This document shows positions 1-11,100 of a stretch of DNA of 64,000 nt, piece after piece; the stretch's first letter is position 1, and the number at the start of each line of letters is the position of its first letter. This stretch comes from Protonemura montana (Eukaryota; Arthropoda; Insecta; Plecoptera; Nemouridae), in the NCBI GenBank assembly GCA_947568835.1, contig OX387609.1, positions 2,298,001-2,362,000 of the forward strand, in the 5' to 3' direction. The translations under genes and the position numbers were made by a program. The notes beneath the pieces were generated by a model. It had not been told where the DNA came from. It did no database searches and was given only the letters and a program-made list of their open reading frames with translations.

Positions 1-999
1 TGTTCCCACCCGTTCACCGCTCAGTGCCATCGCAACCAACGAAGCTACGTCCACCAACAGACGCAAAACCTCGGATACGATCAGTTGGACAGACAACGGT
101 GACGTAGACAGCGTCAAGAATACGGTCAGATTATAACAACCTGCCACAAAGCTGAACAAAAACCGTGCGGCTGCAAGGAATGCCCCAAATCCAAGCGAAG
201 CGTTGATCTCTACGCAAATATCGCCCAACTCTTGGTGAGCCGATTTCATCGTCGTGATCATCGCTCTGCGACCGGTCTCGGACGACAAATCGAACGAGAA
301 GAGGTCATCTCTCGGGATCTTCTTTTCGAGAAGCAAATCAGGGTTCACCTGCAGATCAGCATCTTCGAGCAGCGAGCCGAGATGGCGGTTTACGGCGTCG
401 TAACGCGACCTCACGACGATGACGACGCCCACGTACTGTATGACCACGAACATGCAGATGACCAGCACTAGAGCGTTGCCCAAGGCGATGGGAAACGGTG
501 TGCTGTAAAATTTCACGTCAACGTTTGGCGAAACGAATTGCATTGCTAAGAAAAAAGCGAAGAGGTCCATCCCGATGATGCCGTATGCTCCGGCGATCTG
601 CATCCACAAGATCTTTCTGAAGTAATCGAAAGGATTGCTCATCGGCTTGAAGAGAGCGGCGTCGACGCGGTTTAAAGAGTCCACGAGGCGTTTCACCACC
701 GGTCCAAGATTCAAAGACGCTCGGATTGCCACGAGGCACGATGCGGTAGCGGTAAAGTGGTGGAGGCCGCGGGGTAACATTGTGTAGATGCGAAGTCCTG
801 CGTTGAGGCTAAGACAGATGGAGTACCAGTTGGCGAGCTCGTTGGTGATCAGGGTGGCAATGAGCACTACGCTGTAGCATAATGCCGGCCACGATTTGGT
901 GAAATTTTTGGTGAAGGGAGCCAGGCCTGTGGATCGGTATGCGTGGAATATCGGAGTAATGGATATGGGACCGCTGATCGTGTAGGGTGAGGTCTTCAT
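1..999 (-). CDS. Gustatory receptor, 7TM chemoreceptor (partial, continues past left edge)
   Basis: Read on the minus strand from the ATG at 999-997, with an in-frame TAA four codons upstream that fixes the start. The frame stays open for 333 codons to the window edge. Hydrophobic segments lie near residues 37-55, 130-152, 170-196, 268-297 and 303-326, with a weaker one near 80-97. The intracellular loop carries VNRHLGSLL (203-211) and AHQELGDICVEIN (254-266), which are typical of the arthropod Gr (7tm_7) family. In that family these proteins are ligand-gated cation channels of chemosensory neurons, with an intracellular N-terminus. The last transmembrane helix and its usual TYhhhhhQF signature are absent here and should lie in sequence or exons beyond base 1. 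The ligand cannot be told. Family assignment is by pattern recognition only; GRL proteins of other invertebrates are the main alternative. Confidence 0.82.
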   Translation of the reverse strand, partial: MKTSPYTISGPISITPIFHAYRSTGLAPFTKNFTKSWPALCYSVVLIATLITNELANWYSICLSLNAGLRIYTMLPRGLHHFTATASCLVAIRASLNLGPVVKRLVDSLNRVDAALFKPMSNPFDYFRKILWMQIAGAYGIIGMDLFAFFLAMQFVSPNVDVKFYSTPFPIALGNALVLVICMFVVIQYVGVVIVVRSRYDAVNRHLGSLLEDADLQVNPDLLLEKKIPRDDLFSFDLSSETGRRAMITTMKSAHQELGDICVEINASLGFGAFLAAARFLFSFVAGCYNLTVFLTLSTSPLSVQLIVSEVLRLLVDVASLVAMALSGERVGT

Positions 1000-3900
1000 G
1001 GTGTTGAATTAATGGTAAACAGGGACATGAGGAGGCTTTCTGGTGGTCGGTGGTGTGGTAAAGAGGGTAATGAATGGGAAATTTTTTACGAGAATTGAGT
1101 GGGAAATGGTTGCTAGGGGAGCAAGGTGACAAACAATCTATTCCCTAGAGATTGAGAACAATAGATTTCAAGACATGGTGATATGATGAATGCACTGCAG
1201 AAAGCAAGGTAGAAATCAATAAGACATTTACAAAAGAGTCTTGAAGTTGCTTATTACTTTACCTTATTACTTTGAGTTTGAACCCTTGCAAAAATACCCC
1301 TATTACATTTTGATCTCTTAAATATGAAATATGAAAATGTAAATATTTAAAATTAATAAATGAATAAACTGGAATGAAACTTTGTAATTACAATTATCCT
1401 ATTTTTTTTCTAGATATTGTCATGTTGTGTTGCATTTGCTCTAGAAATTGTCTTTATAATTAAGTTCCAATGAATGAGTTTCAATTCAGTTCAGCCTCAA
1501 ATCCTGGATGTCCAGTAGATTCACATTCACAGCCTGTGACTGAATGGCTCTCTTTTAAAAATACTTTCCAATACATCTGTACTTACAAATAAACCTTTCT
1601 AAATTCTAATCTAAGTGTCAGTGGCCTAGCCATTCTTTTGATACCCGACATTGAGGGACGGGAATTCTAGGCTTGGACCTTGTGCCAGTGGGACATCTTT
1701 GTCTTAATGTAACTTTCTTGCAGGTGACTTTTATTAACACAAACACGTAAGCAGAAAGATATTGGCATTTCTTTTTATTAAAAAAAAAACAAACAATAAT
1801 GTGCAAATAACAAGACGTGTTCATACAGCTAGAGAATCGAAGCAAATTGCTATTTGATACTTAGGTAGGTACGTCTAATTGAATAGGAATGTACGTAAAT
1901 ATTGACCATGAAAAGATTTTTTGTTTGAACACCTCTATGCTGCAACTTGCACCCATAATAATTTGTTTGAATTTCCGTTCATTAGTAAATCGAAACGAAA
2001 CGAGGATAAATCGAATCACTTACATGCAGAGCACAATCTTGTATTTTAAATACATTAAGATTTTATTTGATGGCTTGAATATTGCACCTGTGCCGTCTTT
2101 GGGTACATTGACTAGAACAGAGGTGTTTAAGACATTTTATCTGTCTGCTGTCCACCCTCAAGGTTCATGTGAACAGATACAGCCTTGCCAATTAGATACT
2201 AGCATAGAAAAAAGTTAGGTTAGGTTAGATATACTAGCATACATGTTTACAGAACCTGTAACCTAAGTTTGCAGCACATTTTTCATCATCCAACGTAAGC
2301 ATGTTGGTACAGAGTTGCACACATTTTGCATAAGCTTACGTTTGGTTTGAGTTGCCGCTTTTGGTAAGCTTTATCATAAATTAAAAATTATATTACTACA
2401 ACTTTGCTGAAGGTTTCTTCAACATTCAAGAATACTGCATTTTCCATATTATATACATAATATATATTATCGTTAAATTATTTCATTATTCCCCGCCGTA
2501 ACAGTAATTTCTCTTCGTACTAATAAATATCTTTATAATAAAAATGAGCTATTTTTTTTGAGCTAAAATAGTTGTTTGAACTTTAATCGAATACCAACTC
2601 ACAACTTAGCAATAAGATATGTCCGGTGATAAGCGACGATAAGGCGGAGATATAAATTCGGCCGGCTAATGGACTGAATCATCTTGGACGCAAACTAGAC
2701 TCCGAAATTTGATCGGACCCCAAATCCTGCGATTTCGTATTGTCATGGCGAGAAGCTCGACATCGGCTGGTTTCAGACAAACTGGATCACAAACGGCAAG
2801 CGACCATCATTTCAAGAAATATTTCTGGTAACTACTTTACCTGCATTACCGGTCTATTACCAACGAAAAAATTCAACATGAATAAAAATAGCAATTTTAT
2901 ATTAGCCTAAGCTAATAGGATATTTAAAGCTAAATTAGCTAATATTGTATTAGCTACAAAAATAAATAGTGTGCCTAAAAGAAAATGTTTATTTTTACTT
3001 TACCATAAAGCAACTGGCTAGTTACCGACACTAAGCCATGGAGTTGCAACTGGTAGTAGTAGTAGTAGATAGCAACTAGTAGATAGTTCATATTCACAGA
3101 TGATTCATCAAGAATTTCTATTTTCTTATATCAAAGGCCACATTGTCATTTCTATCGTAAGTTTGTCTGAAACGAACGTCAGTCGGTCCTAAAAAAGCTC
3201 CCGTCACACTTATAGGTATTCCACGCGAGGTGGCATATTGTAATAAACGTACCCGCTTGAAGGTAGTGGTACGATCTAACCGCTTTCTGCTTCAATACAA
3301 AAAATATTCTTATGTTGAAAGTTTAAACAGAGGTATGAAAAATAAAACATATCATTGCATTTACATTAGAGATATTTAGCATTTCTCTTGAGCTACGAAC
3401 AGTTAAAGACGACGGTTTACCTATCTAAATAGTTATTTTATTAATAGCTTATTATTTATTTAGTTATTTATGTATTTTATTATTATTGTTATTATTATTG
3501 GGTGTGTTGGTTGAGTCCAAGTAGCAATAAGTTTATGCAGTACGCAATCTTAAATCTATCCTATACCGATACGTAATCAATCGATTTAGTTGGCTATTCG
3601 TATTCGGCAAAGCAAAATTGTGCAAGTTACTCACAATTCTCTGATGAAAGTTATTGATTTGTTTCACAATGACCGTGCTTTTGAGCCTCCAAGTGTGAAT
3701 GGAAAAATTTCACGCAATATCTATTCTGAACTTCTTGCCTGACCAACGGCGCAAAATGATTTGAGTTGCAAAACATTTGGTGCAATGCACAAACTAAAGA
3801 TTTCCAATAATTCCCAGCGTATGAATTTCATTTCTTACATTACATTTGTAGAAATCAATTCTATGAGCGAGACCCAGGTAATCAAGTTAAGAAATCTTTT

Positions 3901-4412
3901 CTTATCCCTCTTATCAACTCCAAGCAATCAGGTTAATGGAAAACCCGAGCGTTATTACCGAATTATTAGAAGACTTTCTTTAGAATTCAGTAAATCCCTT
4001 GAGTTCTGCTTTTAATTTAAGTAGAGGTTTGCAAGAATCCTCAAAGCAAACTGCAACCACCCAAAAAAAGAAGAAACGGAAGCCAAAACCAGTGGGTTTT
4101 GCAATAAAAATACCATTGTCCGTTCCAGGGGAGAAAATACCAAAGCAAAACCATCTCAATCCATTGTTGAAATAAGATAAAATAAAAGTAAATGCATGCT
4201 GCGTTGATACGATATCTTCTCTCACCGGGCTAAAGATTAAAAACTAAAAAGCGATATAGGAACGTAAAAAAGGATAGCAGCTAAAGAGCCGTAATATTTC
4301 ACCAATACAAACCAACAAAGTTCAACTAAACCAGCAGACAGTCCCGAATGTTTGCGAAGGATGGGAGGCTCTTTAACTTTCCAGAACGCAGCTAACTAAA
4401 GTTCAGAGGTAA
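1000..4412. other. Intergenic spacer between Gr and GOPC 3' end
   Basis: AT-rich DNA with no exon-like open frame that I can support. Short frames (for example 1889-2218 and 3761-4015) lack splice context and family resemblance. The stretch should hold the Gr promoter just above 999 and the GOPC 3' UTR just below 4413, but I cannot place either precisely. Several TTTATT words on the plus strand near 3430-3500 could be minus-strand polyadenylation signals. Confidence 0.5.
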
Positions 4413-5123
4413 CTAAACTGGGGTCCCGAAGTCAGGGTCGCCCAAACTATCTCGAAGCCTGTCTTTATAATTAGTAACATAATTTGGACCGCCCGCTTCG
4501 GTGCTGAGCTCCGATCGCAGAACCCTGAGCCTCGCGTTGGGGAAAGAAAAACTCTTTGCCGCGACTTCCCGCAGCCGTTCCCTCGCCTCTGCGTCGAGAT
4601 CGGGCTTCATGCGCTGAGCGCAGCCGCCTCGCTTGTCCGAAAGTTTCACAGTGAACTGCGTGCCTTTCACCGAAATCTTCCGCCGACCTTTCGTCGTCAC
4701 TTGACCTTCGCTCTTCGTGTATTTCACCGGCCGCTTCTTTTCCGTCGACGGCAACCCGGACTCTAGTCTTACCTCGTCTTCTTTGTTTTCCTCGTCGACG
4801 TCGTCTTTAACTTCAATCTCCGAAATGGAGAGCTTCGTTTTCGTTTCCTTTTCTTCGAGATGGGTCGGGCTGTGGATGTTTTCTAAAAGTGCGACCGATT
4901 CTGGAGGTTCGTTCGAGATGAGCTCGTCGTTTTTCGCTTCGACTTCTAGCAGCGTGTCCGTTTCTTGCGAGCTCGTTTCACTTCGACCTTTCCCGACGCC
5001 GAAGATCTGCTGTAGCGTTGAGATGACGAAGCGTCTGCCTCCCTTCTCTTCCGTGTAGTTCATGTTGTTGATGTTCGTGCTCGTTACCTTCTCCGGACTG
5101 GACGGCTCGGAACTCTCCTGACC
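4413..5123 (-). CDS. GOPC: GOPC exon 9 (terminal, long charged tail)
   Basis: 236 codons plus stop, phase 0, acceptor TGTCTGCAG. The peptide is highly charged (E/K/T/S), starts [12 protein letters not shown], includes [18 protein letters not shown], and ends DPDFGTPV. The last three residues T-P-V fit a class I PDZ-ligand pattern. No such tail exists in vertebrate GOPC. A separate downstream gene is possible, but phase continuity favours one gene. Confidence 0.75.
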   Translation of the reverse strand, partial: GQESSEPSSPEKVTSTNINNMNYTEEKGGRRFVISTLQQIFGVGKGRSETSSQETDTLLEVEAKNDELISNEPPESVALLENIHSPTHLEEKETKTKLSISEIEVKDDVDEENKEDEVRLESGLPSTEKKRPVKYTKSEGQVTTKGRRKISVKGTQFTVKLSDKRGGCAQRMKPDLDAEARERLREVAAKSFSFPNARLRVLRSELSTEAGGPNYVTNYKDRLRDSLGDPDFGTPV

Positions 5124-8100
5124 CTGCAGACACAATTGCCTTTCACTAACTTGCACTAACTTGCACTAACTTGCACTAACTTGCACTAACTTGCACTAAC
5201 TTGCACTAACTTGCACTAACTTGCACTAACTTGCACTAACTTGCACTAACTTGCACTAACTTGCACTAACTTGCACTAACTAGTAGCTAACTATTTGGGA
5301 CTAAATATTTGGGACCCAAACTGTTTGGTGGCATTGCTATCAGCAAGTACTATCAACTCTACCACACTCCAAAGTAAATACTTGCAAATTATGCTATGAA
5401 ATACACCACTGAGTTAATAGACATCGCCAGAGGGTCTCTGCTTCACAAGAAATGGCAGTCATAAAACTTCACGCACAAAAACAGAGAATGCAACACCGAT
5501 GTTTTCGGTGTTGACAACTTTAATTTGATTATTTCTTGTAGATCATTTGTATTTAAGACTGTTTTTAGCTCAATTCGACTTTATTAATGCTAACCTCAAC
5601 GGATGATAAGCATGTATCGAAATTTTGAGTCGTAATTATTTAATTTAAGAGGCTTGCTGAAAAGAATGGCCACATTTGCCTTCGGGTGACAATTTACCCG
5701 GCAGAGAGTTAAACATTAACGCTGGCCTAACTATACCAATTAACTCAATGATTCGATATAGCACACTTGGTGTTTTTTTAAAATTACTTGAATGCAGCTC
5801 AAATGCAATTCAGTGACTTACAGCGTTCATAAAAGCTTGGGAAGCCCGGTAATGCAAAACTGCTAAAAAATCCCTCTCTTACCTTATCAGGACTCTTCTC
5901 TGGCCCATAATAAAAGTTGTTGGTCTTGTTCTGCGCTGGCCAATCGGGAGACGCTAGAGATTCCTCGCTGTTTGACAGTCGCTGGTTGATTCCTCGGGGT
6001 CCGTTGACGCTCTCGTCTGTAGACACCTGCATCGGTGAACTGCCGGGCACGAAGTACGCTGGCGCAGTCGCAGGTTGATCTGCGTGCCGTGATTCTAAAC
6101 TGCAGTCCGACGCAGATCGTGACCTAGTACAGCAGGAGCACACTTTCATTGATCTATTACGTTTAAGTTTGAAGAATACGTTGGGAAATTTAGTTGTTCT
6201 TTACTTAGCATTCATAACCCATTTCAAATAGTTTTTGTTAAAACTAGTACTAAGTTTAGATCAAGTAGACATGAGTCTAAAATCTATTCATACCCCATTA
6301 TTTATTATATGTAGTGTTAGTTAACAGAGCCTTGTCTTGCTAACGAGCTGTTAGCTAACAGAGCCTTGTCTTGCTAACGAGCTGTTAGCTAACAGAGCCT
6401 TGTCTTGCTAACGAGCTGTTAGCTAACAGAGCCTTGTCTTGCTAACGAGCTGTTAGCTAACAGAGCCTTGTCTTGCTAACGAGCTGTTACCTGATGACTG
6501 GTAACAGAGACTCTGGGGTTCGTGGGGCAGTCGGCGTTGACAGGACGTCGGCATGGTTACGATCTTGACGGTCGCCGAACGAGTTGTTAAGCGGGTGAAG
6601 TGCCACGCCCTGGCTCGAACCCAGGACCTCGTCGTCGTAGAAACGGTACCTGGCCGTGCAAACAGTGTTAGTGCTCGTCAAGTAATTAACAGACTGTTAA
6701 CCAACAAAAAACATCTTCCGATTCTTTTTATTATTATGAACACTATAACCGTCTCAAAAATTGATGCCCAAACGGGGACTCAAACCCCGATCTCCACCTG
6801 TCGCGGGTGTTGCTCTAACCAATTGAGCTACTTGGACCCCGATCTCCACCTGTCGCGGGTGTTGCTCTAACCAATTGAGCTACTTGGACCCCGATCTCCA
6901 CCTGTCACGGGTGTTGCTCTAACCCATTGAGCTACTTGGACCCCGATCTCCACCTGTCGCGGGTGTTGCTCTAACCAATTGAGCTACTTGGACCCCGATC
7001 TCCACCTGTCACGGGTGTTGCTCTAACCAATTGAGCTACTTGGACCCCGATCTCCACCTGTCACGGGTGTTGCTCTAACCAATTGAGCTACTTGGACCCA
7101 GATCTCCACCTGTCGCAGGTGTTGCTCTAACCAATTGAGCTACTTGGACCCCGATCTCCACCTGTCGCGGGTGTTGCTCTAACCCATTGAGCTACTTGGA
7201 CCCCGATCTCCACCTGTCGCGGGTGTTGCTCTAACCAATTGAGCTACTTGGACATTGGCTTTTTGAGACGATTTTAGTGTATTTGTCCACATTTGGACAT
7301 CAATTCATAAGACGGTTATAGTGTTGTTAATAATAATAAAAAAAGTTATAAAAAAGTTTTCTATCCCAAAAAAATAAATTGAGTACTTCGTCACTTTGAA
7401 TGATTAGCTGAAATAAAAGCCGAACTAAATCGACTCACCGATACGCGTAGATGTCTTCTCCAAGACTGTCATCATCGCTGTCGTCGCTGGCAACGAACTG
7501 TACGCGAAGTTCAACTGAGCCGACCTGCGCGCTCAGCAACGCTACTGCCTCCTGGTGGCAGGCCGCCGAAAGATCCCGGCCGTTCACTCCCAAGATGGCG
7601 TCACCGACAAACAGCTGCCCGGACCGAGCTGCCGGGCCTGCCGGCTCCAGCTCCGAGATCAGGATGGGAACCCCATTCTCTCGACCACCCTGTCCAGGAA
7701 CAATCCGGTCAGATCGGTTCAGGTTTAATCAGAAAAATATCTGTTCTTAACTGTTCAATAAAAGTTCCAATCTCTGTTAAGGCTAGTTACACTAAATTAT
7801 TTGATTCTAAATTTAGCTTTTAGCCCACAGAAACATCTGAATTTCCTTGCATATGATTGGAAGTCGTCATGGCAATTGTTGTGGCACTGGTTTAATGGCG
7901 TCAGTGAATGAGTGGATGGCAATGAACCTAATATAGACTAGAAGGGAGGAGGGGAAACCCGGTGCCGGCACGTAGCCTACTCCTGTCGAAGAGCACCAAG
8001 GGGACCACCGGCTTAACGTCCCTTCCGAAGGACGGTACAACGCGAACAACAGGATTCCTCTACAAATCCATGCTGTCGAGAGGTTGATAAGCAAGGCGAG

Positions 8101-11100
8101 TGAAGTTGCTGTACTAACTTTCATCCCTCCAACCTCTCTCTCGAACAGAACTGGTCATGTGTATGATGGTCACCCATCCAATACCTGACCCAGGGCAGTG
8201 TTGGTTAACTTTCATCCCTCCAACCTCTCTCCCGAACAGAACTGGTCATGTGTATGATGGTCACTCATCCAATACCTGACCCAGCGCAGTGTTGCTTAAC
8301 ATTGGTTACTTTGCTAGCACTCTAAACGTACCGTGATTGACAGGCCGAGTCCCTCCCCAGAAGCCAGCTGCAGGGTAACTGTGCGTGGTTCACCAAGAGC
8401 TCCCTGCGCAGCGGGCAGCGCTGCGCGCGACTGACTGACAACGCCGCGGCCGCGGCAAGCTCGTACGATCGTTTTGTGTCGGTGAAGCAAGATCTCGGAC
8501 TCGAGCTGACGCCACAGACGGTCTCGGACATCGCCACGCATTTCACGACCAAGCAGTTGCAGCTGCTGGATCCTGGAAAACAATTTTGAAATAGGAATTT
8601 TTGTAAAGAAAAATAATTTTATGAACATTATTATTATGAACACTATAACCGTTGAGTACAGGTTATAGGTAGAGAAACAACGTTAATGTTACAGTCTCTG
8701 CGTGAAAGATGGCCGCCAAATGACTACCTTACCGGCAAAAATGCAGAGTACCGGAACATCACGTTAAGTGGAGCCACTGTCGTATGAAATTTAATTTCGA
8801 TATTTCTTGTAGGTTACTCGCTTTTGAGACTTTTCATGTTTGAGACTCCATCAATGTTTACCTCAAAGTTTGATATACACGTAACGATATTCCTACAAGA
8901 TGTTGATGCAACTAACCTGCCTGCCAGCTCCTTGTCCAGATACTTTGCCGCCAGCTTAGCGCCGCTGACTTCGCTGTGTAGCGCTAACAAAGTGTTACGC
9001 AGAGCGGCGTTCTCCTGACGAAGTTGCCACGCCTCGCTACGTAGGCTAGCGCCCTCGGCAAGACCCGATGTCAGCAGAACATCTCCAGCACCTGCCAGAC
9101 AATGGGTAACGTTTCTTAGATGAAATCTTATTTCAATTGCAAACGCTTGTAATCCGCGGTTTTTTTTTTATTAACAACGCTCTAACCGTCTCAAAAATTG
9201 GTGCCCAAATGGGGACTTGAACCCCGATCTCCACCTGTCGCGGGTGTTGCTTTAACCCATTGAGCTACTTGGACACTAGCTTTATGAGACGATTTTAGTG
9301 TATTTGATGAGAATGATCTCCATGGAGTAGAATCATGAGGCTGTGGATACTCTTCTCCTAATTTTCTACTCCTTGGAGATCCATCATTCTCATGAAATAC
9401 ACTAAAATCGTCTCAAATAGCCAGTGTCCAAGTAGCTCAATGGGTTAGAGCAACACCCGCGATAGGTGAAGATTGGGGTTTGAGTCCCCGTTTGGGCATT
9501 TTTGAGACGGTGATAGCGTTCATAATAATAAAAAATGGGTAACGTTGTTATCTTTTGCAAGTTAGCTTTTTAGCCTGGTGTTTTAAAAAAGCAATTTTAA
9601 ATATGTCGTCTTCTTTTTTTAAGGTCTTAATCAAAGGTTTTAATTTGATCAAGTATTCACCCTTGATAAAGTACCAAGAAGAGAGTACAAAATGTTATAA
9701 TAAAGTTAAGTTATTGACAGTAAAGTGAGAAGTGGTTGGAGCATAGAAAGCTGGTTAGCGTTTAAAGCATTGGCAGTATTGTTTTGAGATGTAGATGAAG
9801 ATTTATAACCGTGGTTGCATAAAAGAAGGTACGTACAGCGAGGGACTTACGTTTTAATCGCACGCAACAAATAAAATCTCCGCTCACCTGTCTCAGGTGC
9901 TACGTGAATCGCTGGGATTGGGGGACCGAAGTAAAGCGGAGACCGCATGCAATGACTGGTAGTGGATGAAGTGGAGACGATAGCATGCTTTGCTACGAGA
10001 AATAGGTTAAGTCACAAAGCAAGACATATCATGCGGTTAGAGATGTCAAAACAACAGCATAGGAGATTGATTGAATGAGGACTGAAGTTACCGCTGAGGT
10101 TAAATTAGTAAAATTAGTTTCTTACTAGGAAAGGACTTGCAGCTTTCTTACGCTCTCACTGACTTTGCAAGGGACAGGTATGGGCTATGCAAAATTTACG
10201 ACATGGGTCAGGCCTTGCCTAGATTGGCTATTCTGTGGTCTTGCATAGAATACCAAATCAAGTCAGAAGAACATCCTAATAAGAAAAGTTACTAAGAAAA
10301 AAATTGCATGGCATTGCAAGAAAGTATGTAATACTTTAAGAATATGATTGCTGAGACATGGTTGGGTATGAAAGTTATATGAAAGTGGTATGATTATTAT
10401 AATAGGATTAATTTCTGACATAACTTAACAGGACTCATTAGTTTCAGTTAAAATTTCCACCAAGTGCAGGATTAAATTATGAGAGATGTTTGTCAAAGAG
10501 TGTCTATTTTAAGAATTATCAGTGAAACTGATTCGTCCGTCAATGCTCTTCCCAAGCCAAGTCCATACCTTTCGAGCGAGGTTGGTGCACAGGCGAGTTG
10601 TGGATCTCGGTCTCGAAGCGCTGCCGAATGTGATGTGAGTTGACGTCCTGCACGGACAACTGCTGCAGTTGCGTTGAGTGAAGTCGCAACAAAACGCTGT
10701 GAAGTTCTTGTTCGAGCGTCGAGTGCCGGGCTTGTGCATCGATCAACTCTGCACGCAGGTGAACTAGCTCGGCCTGCAAACCAAACGTCAACAATGTTGT
10801 TAGCTTTGCGAGATAAGCTCATATGTAGTGTAACTTAAATGTTCCAAACAATTTTTTGTTTGCAGTTCCATTAGTTAAAATGGCCTACCCCACTGAATAA
10901 ATAGTAATTTTACGATAAGAAAGGCCAACAAAAATGGCTTTAATGACTATTTGCTCTTATGGGCGAATTTTGTTAAAAGGCCGCTATTTCGGATATTTTT
11001 CTTGGTGGTTCTAATCCAGAAAATACAATACTTGCACCATGAATTGTCCAAACTGTCGATTGGAGCCGTAGTAGAATCGTCGATTCCCACAACATCGCCT

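Noticed and set aside
2214-2231. Telomere-like TTAGG repeats
   Set aside because: Only about two units; common by chance in AT-rich DNA.
4717-5058. 113-codon plus-strand frame
   Set aside because: Antisense shadow of GOPC exon 9.
5148-5280. CRISPR-like array
   Set aside because: Contiguous 10-bp units without spacers in a eukaryotic intron.
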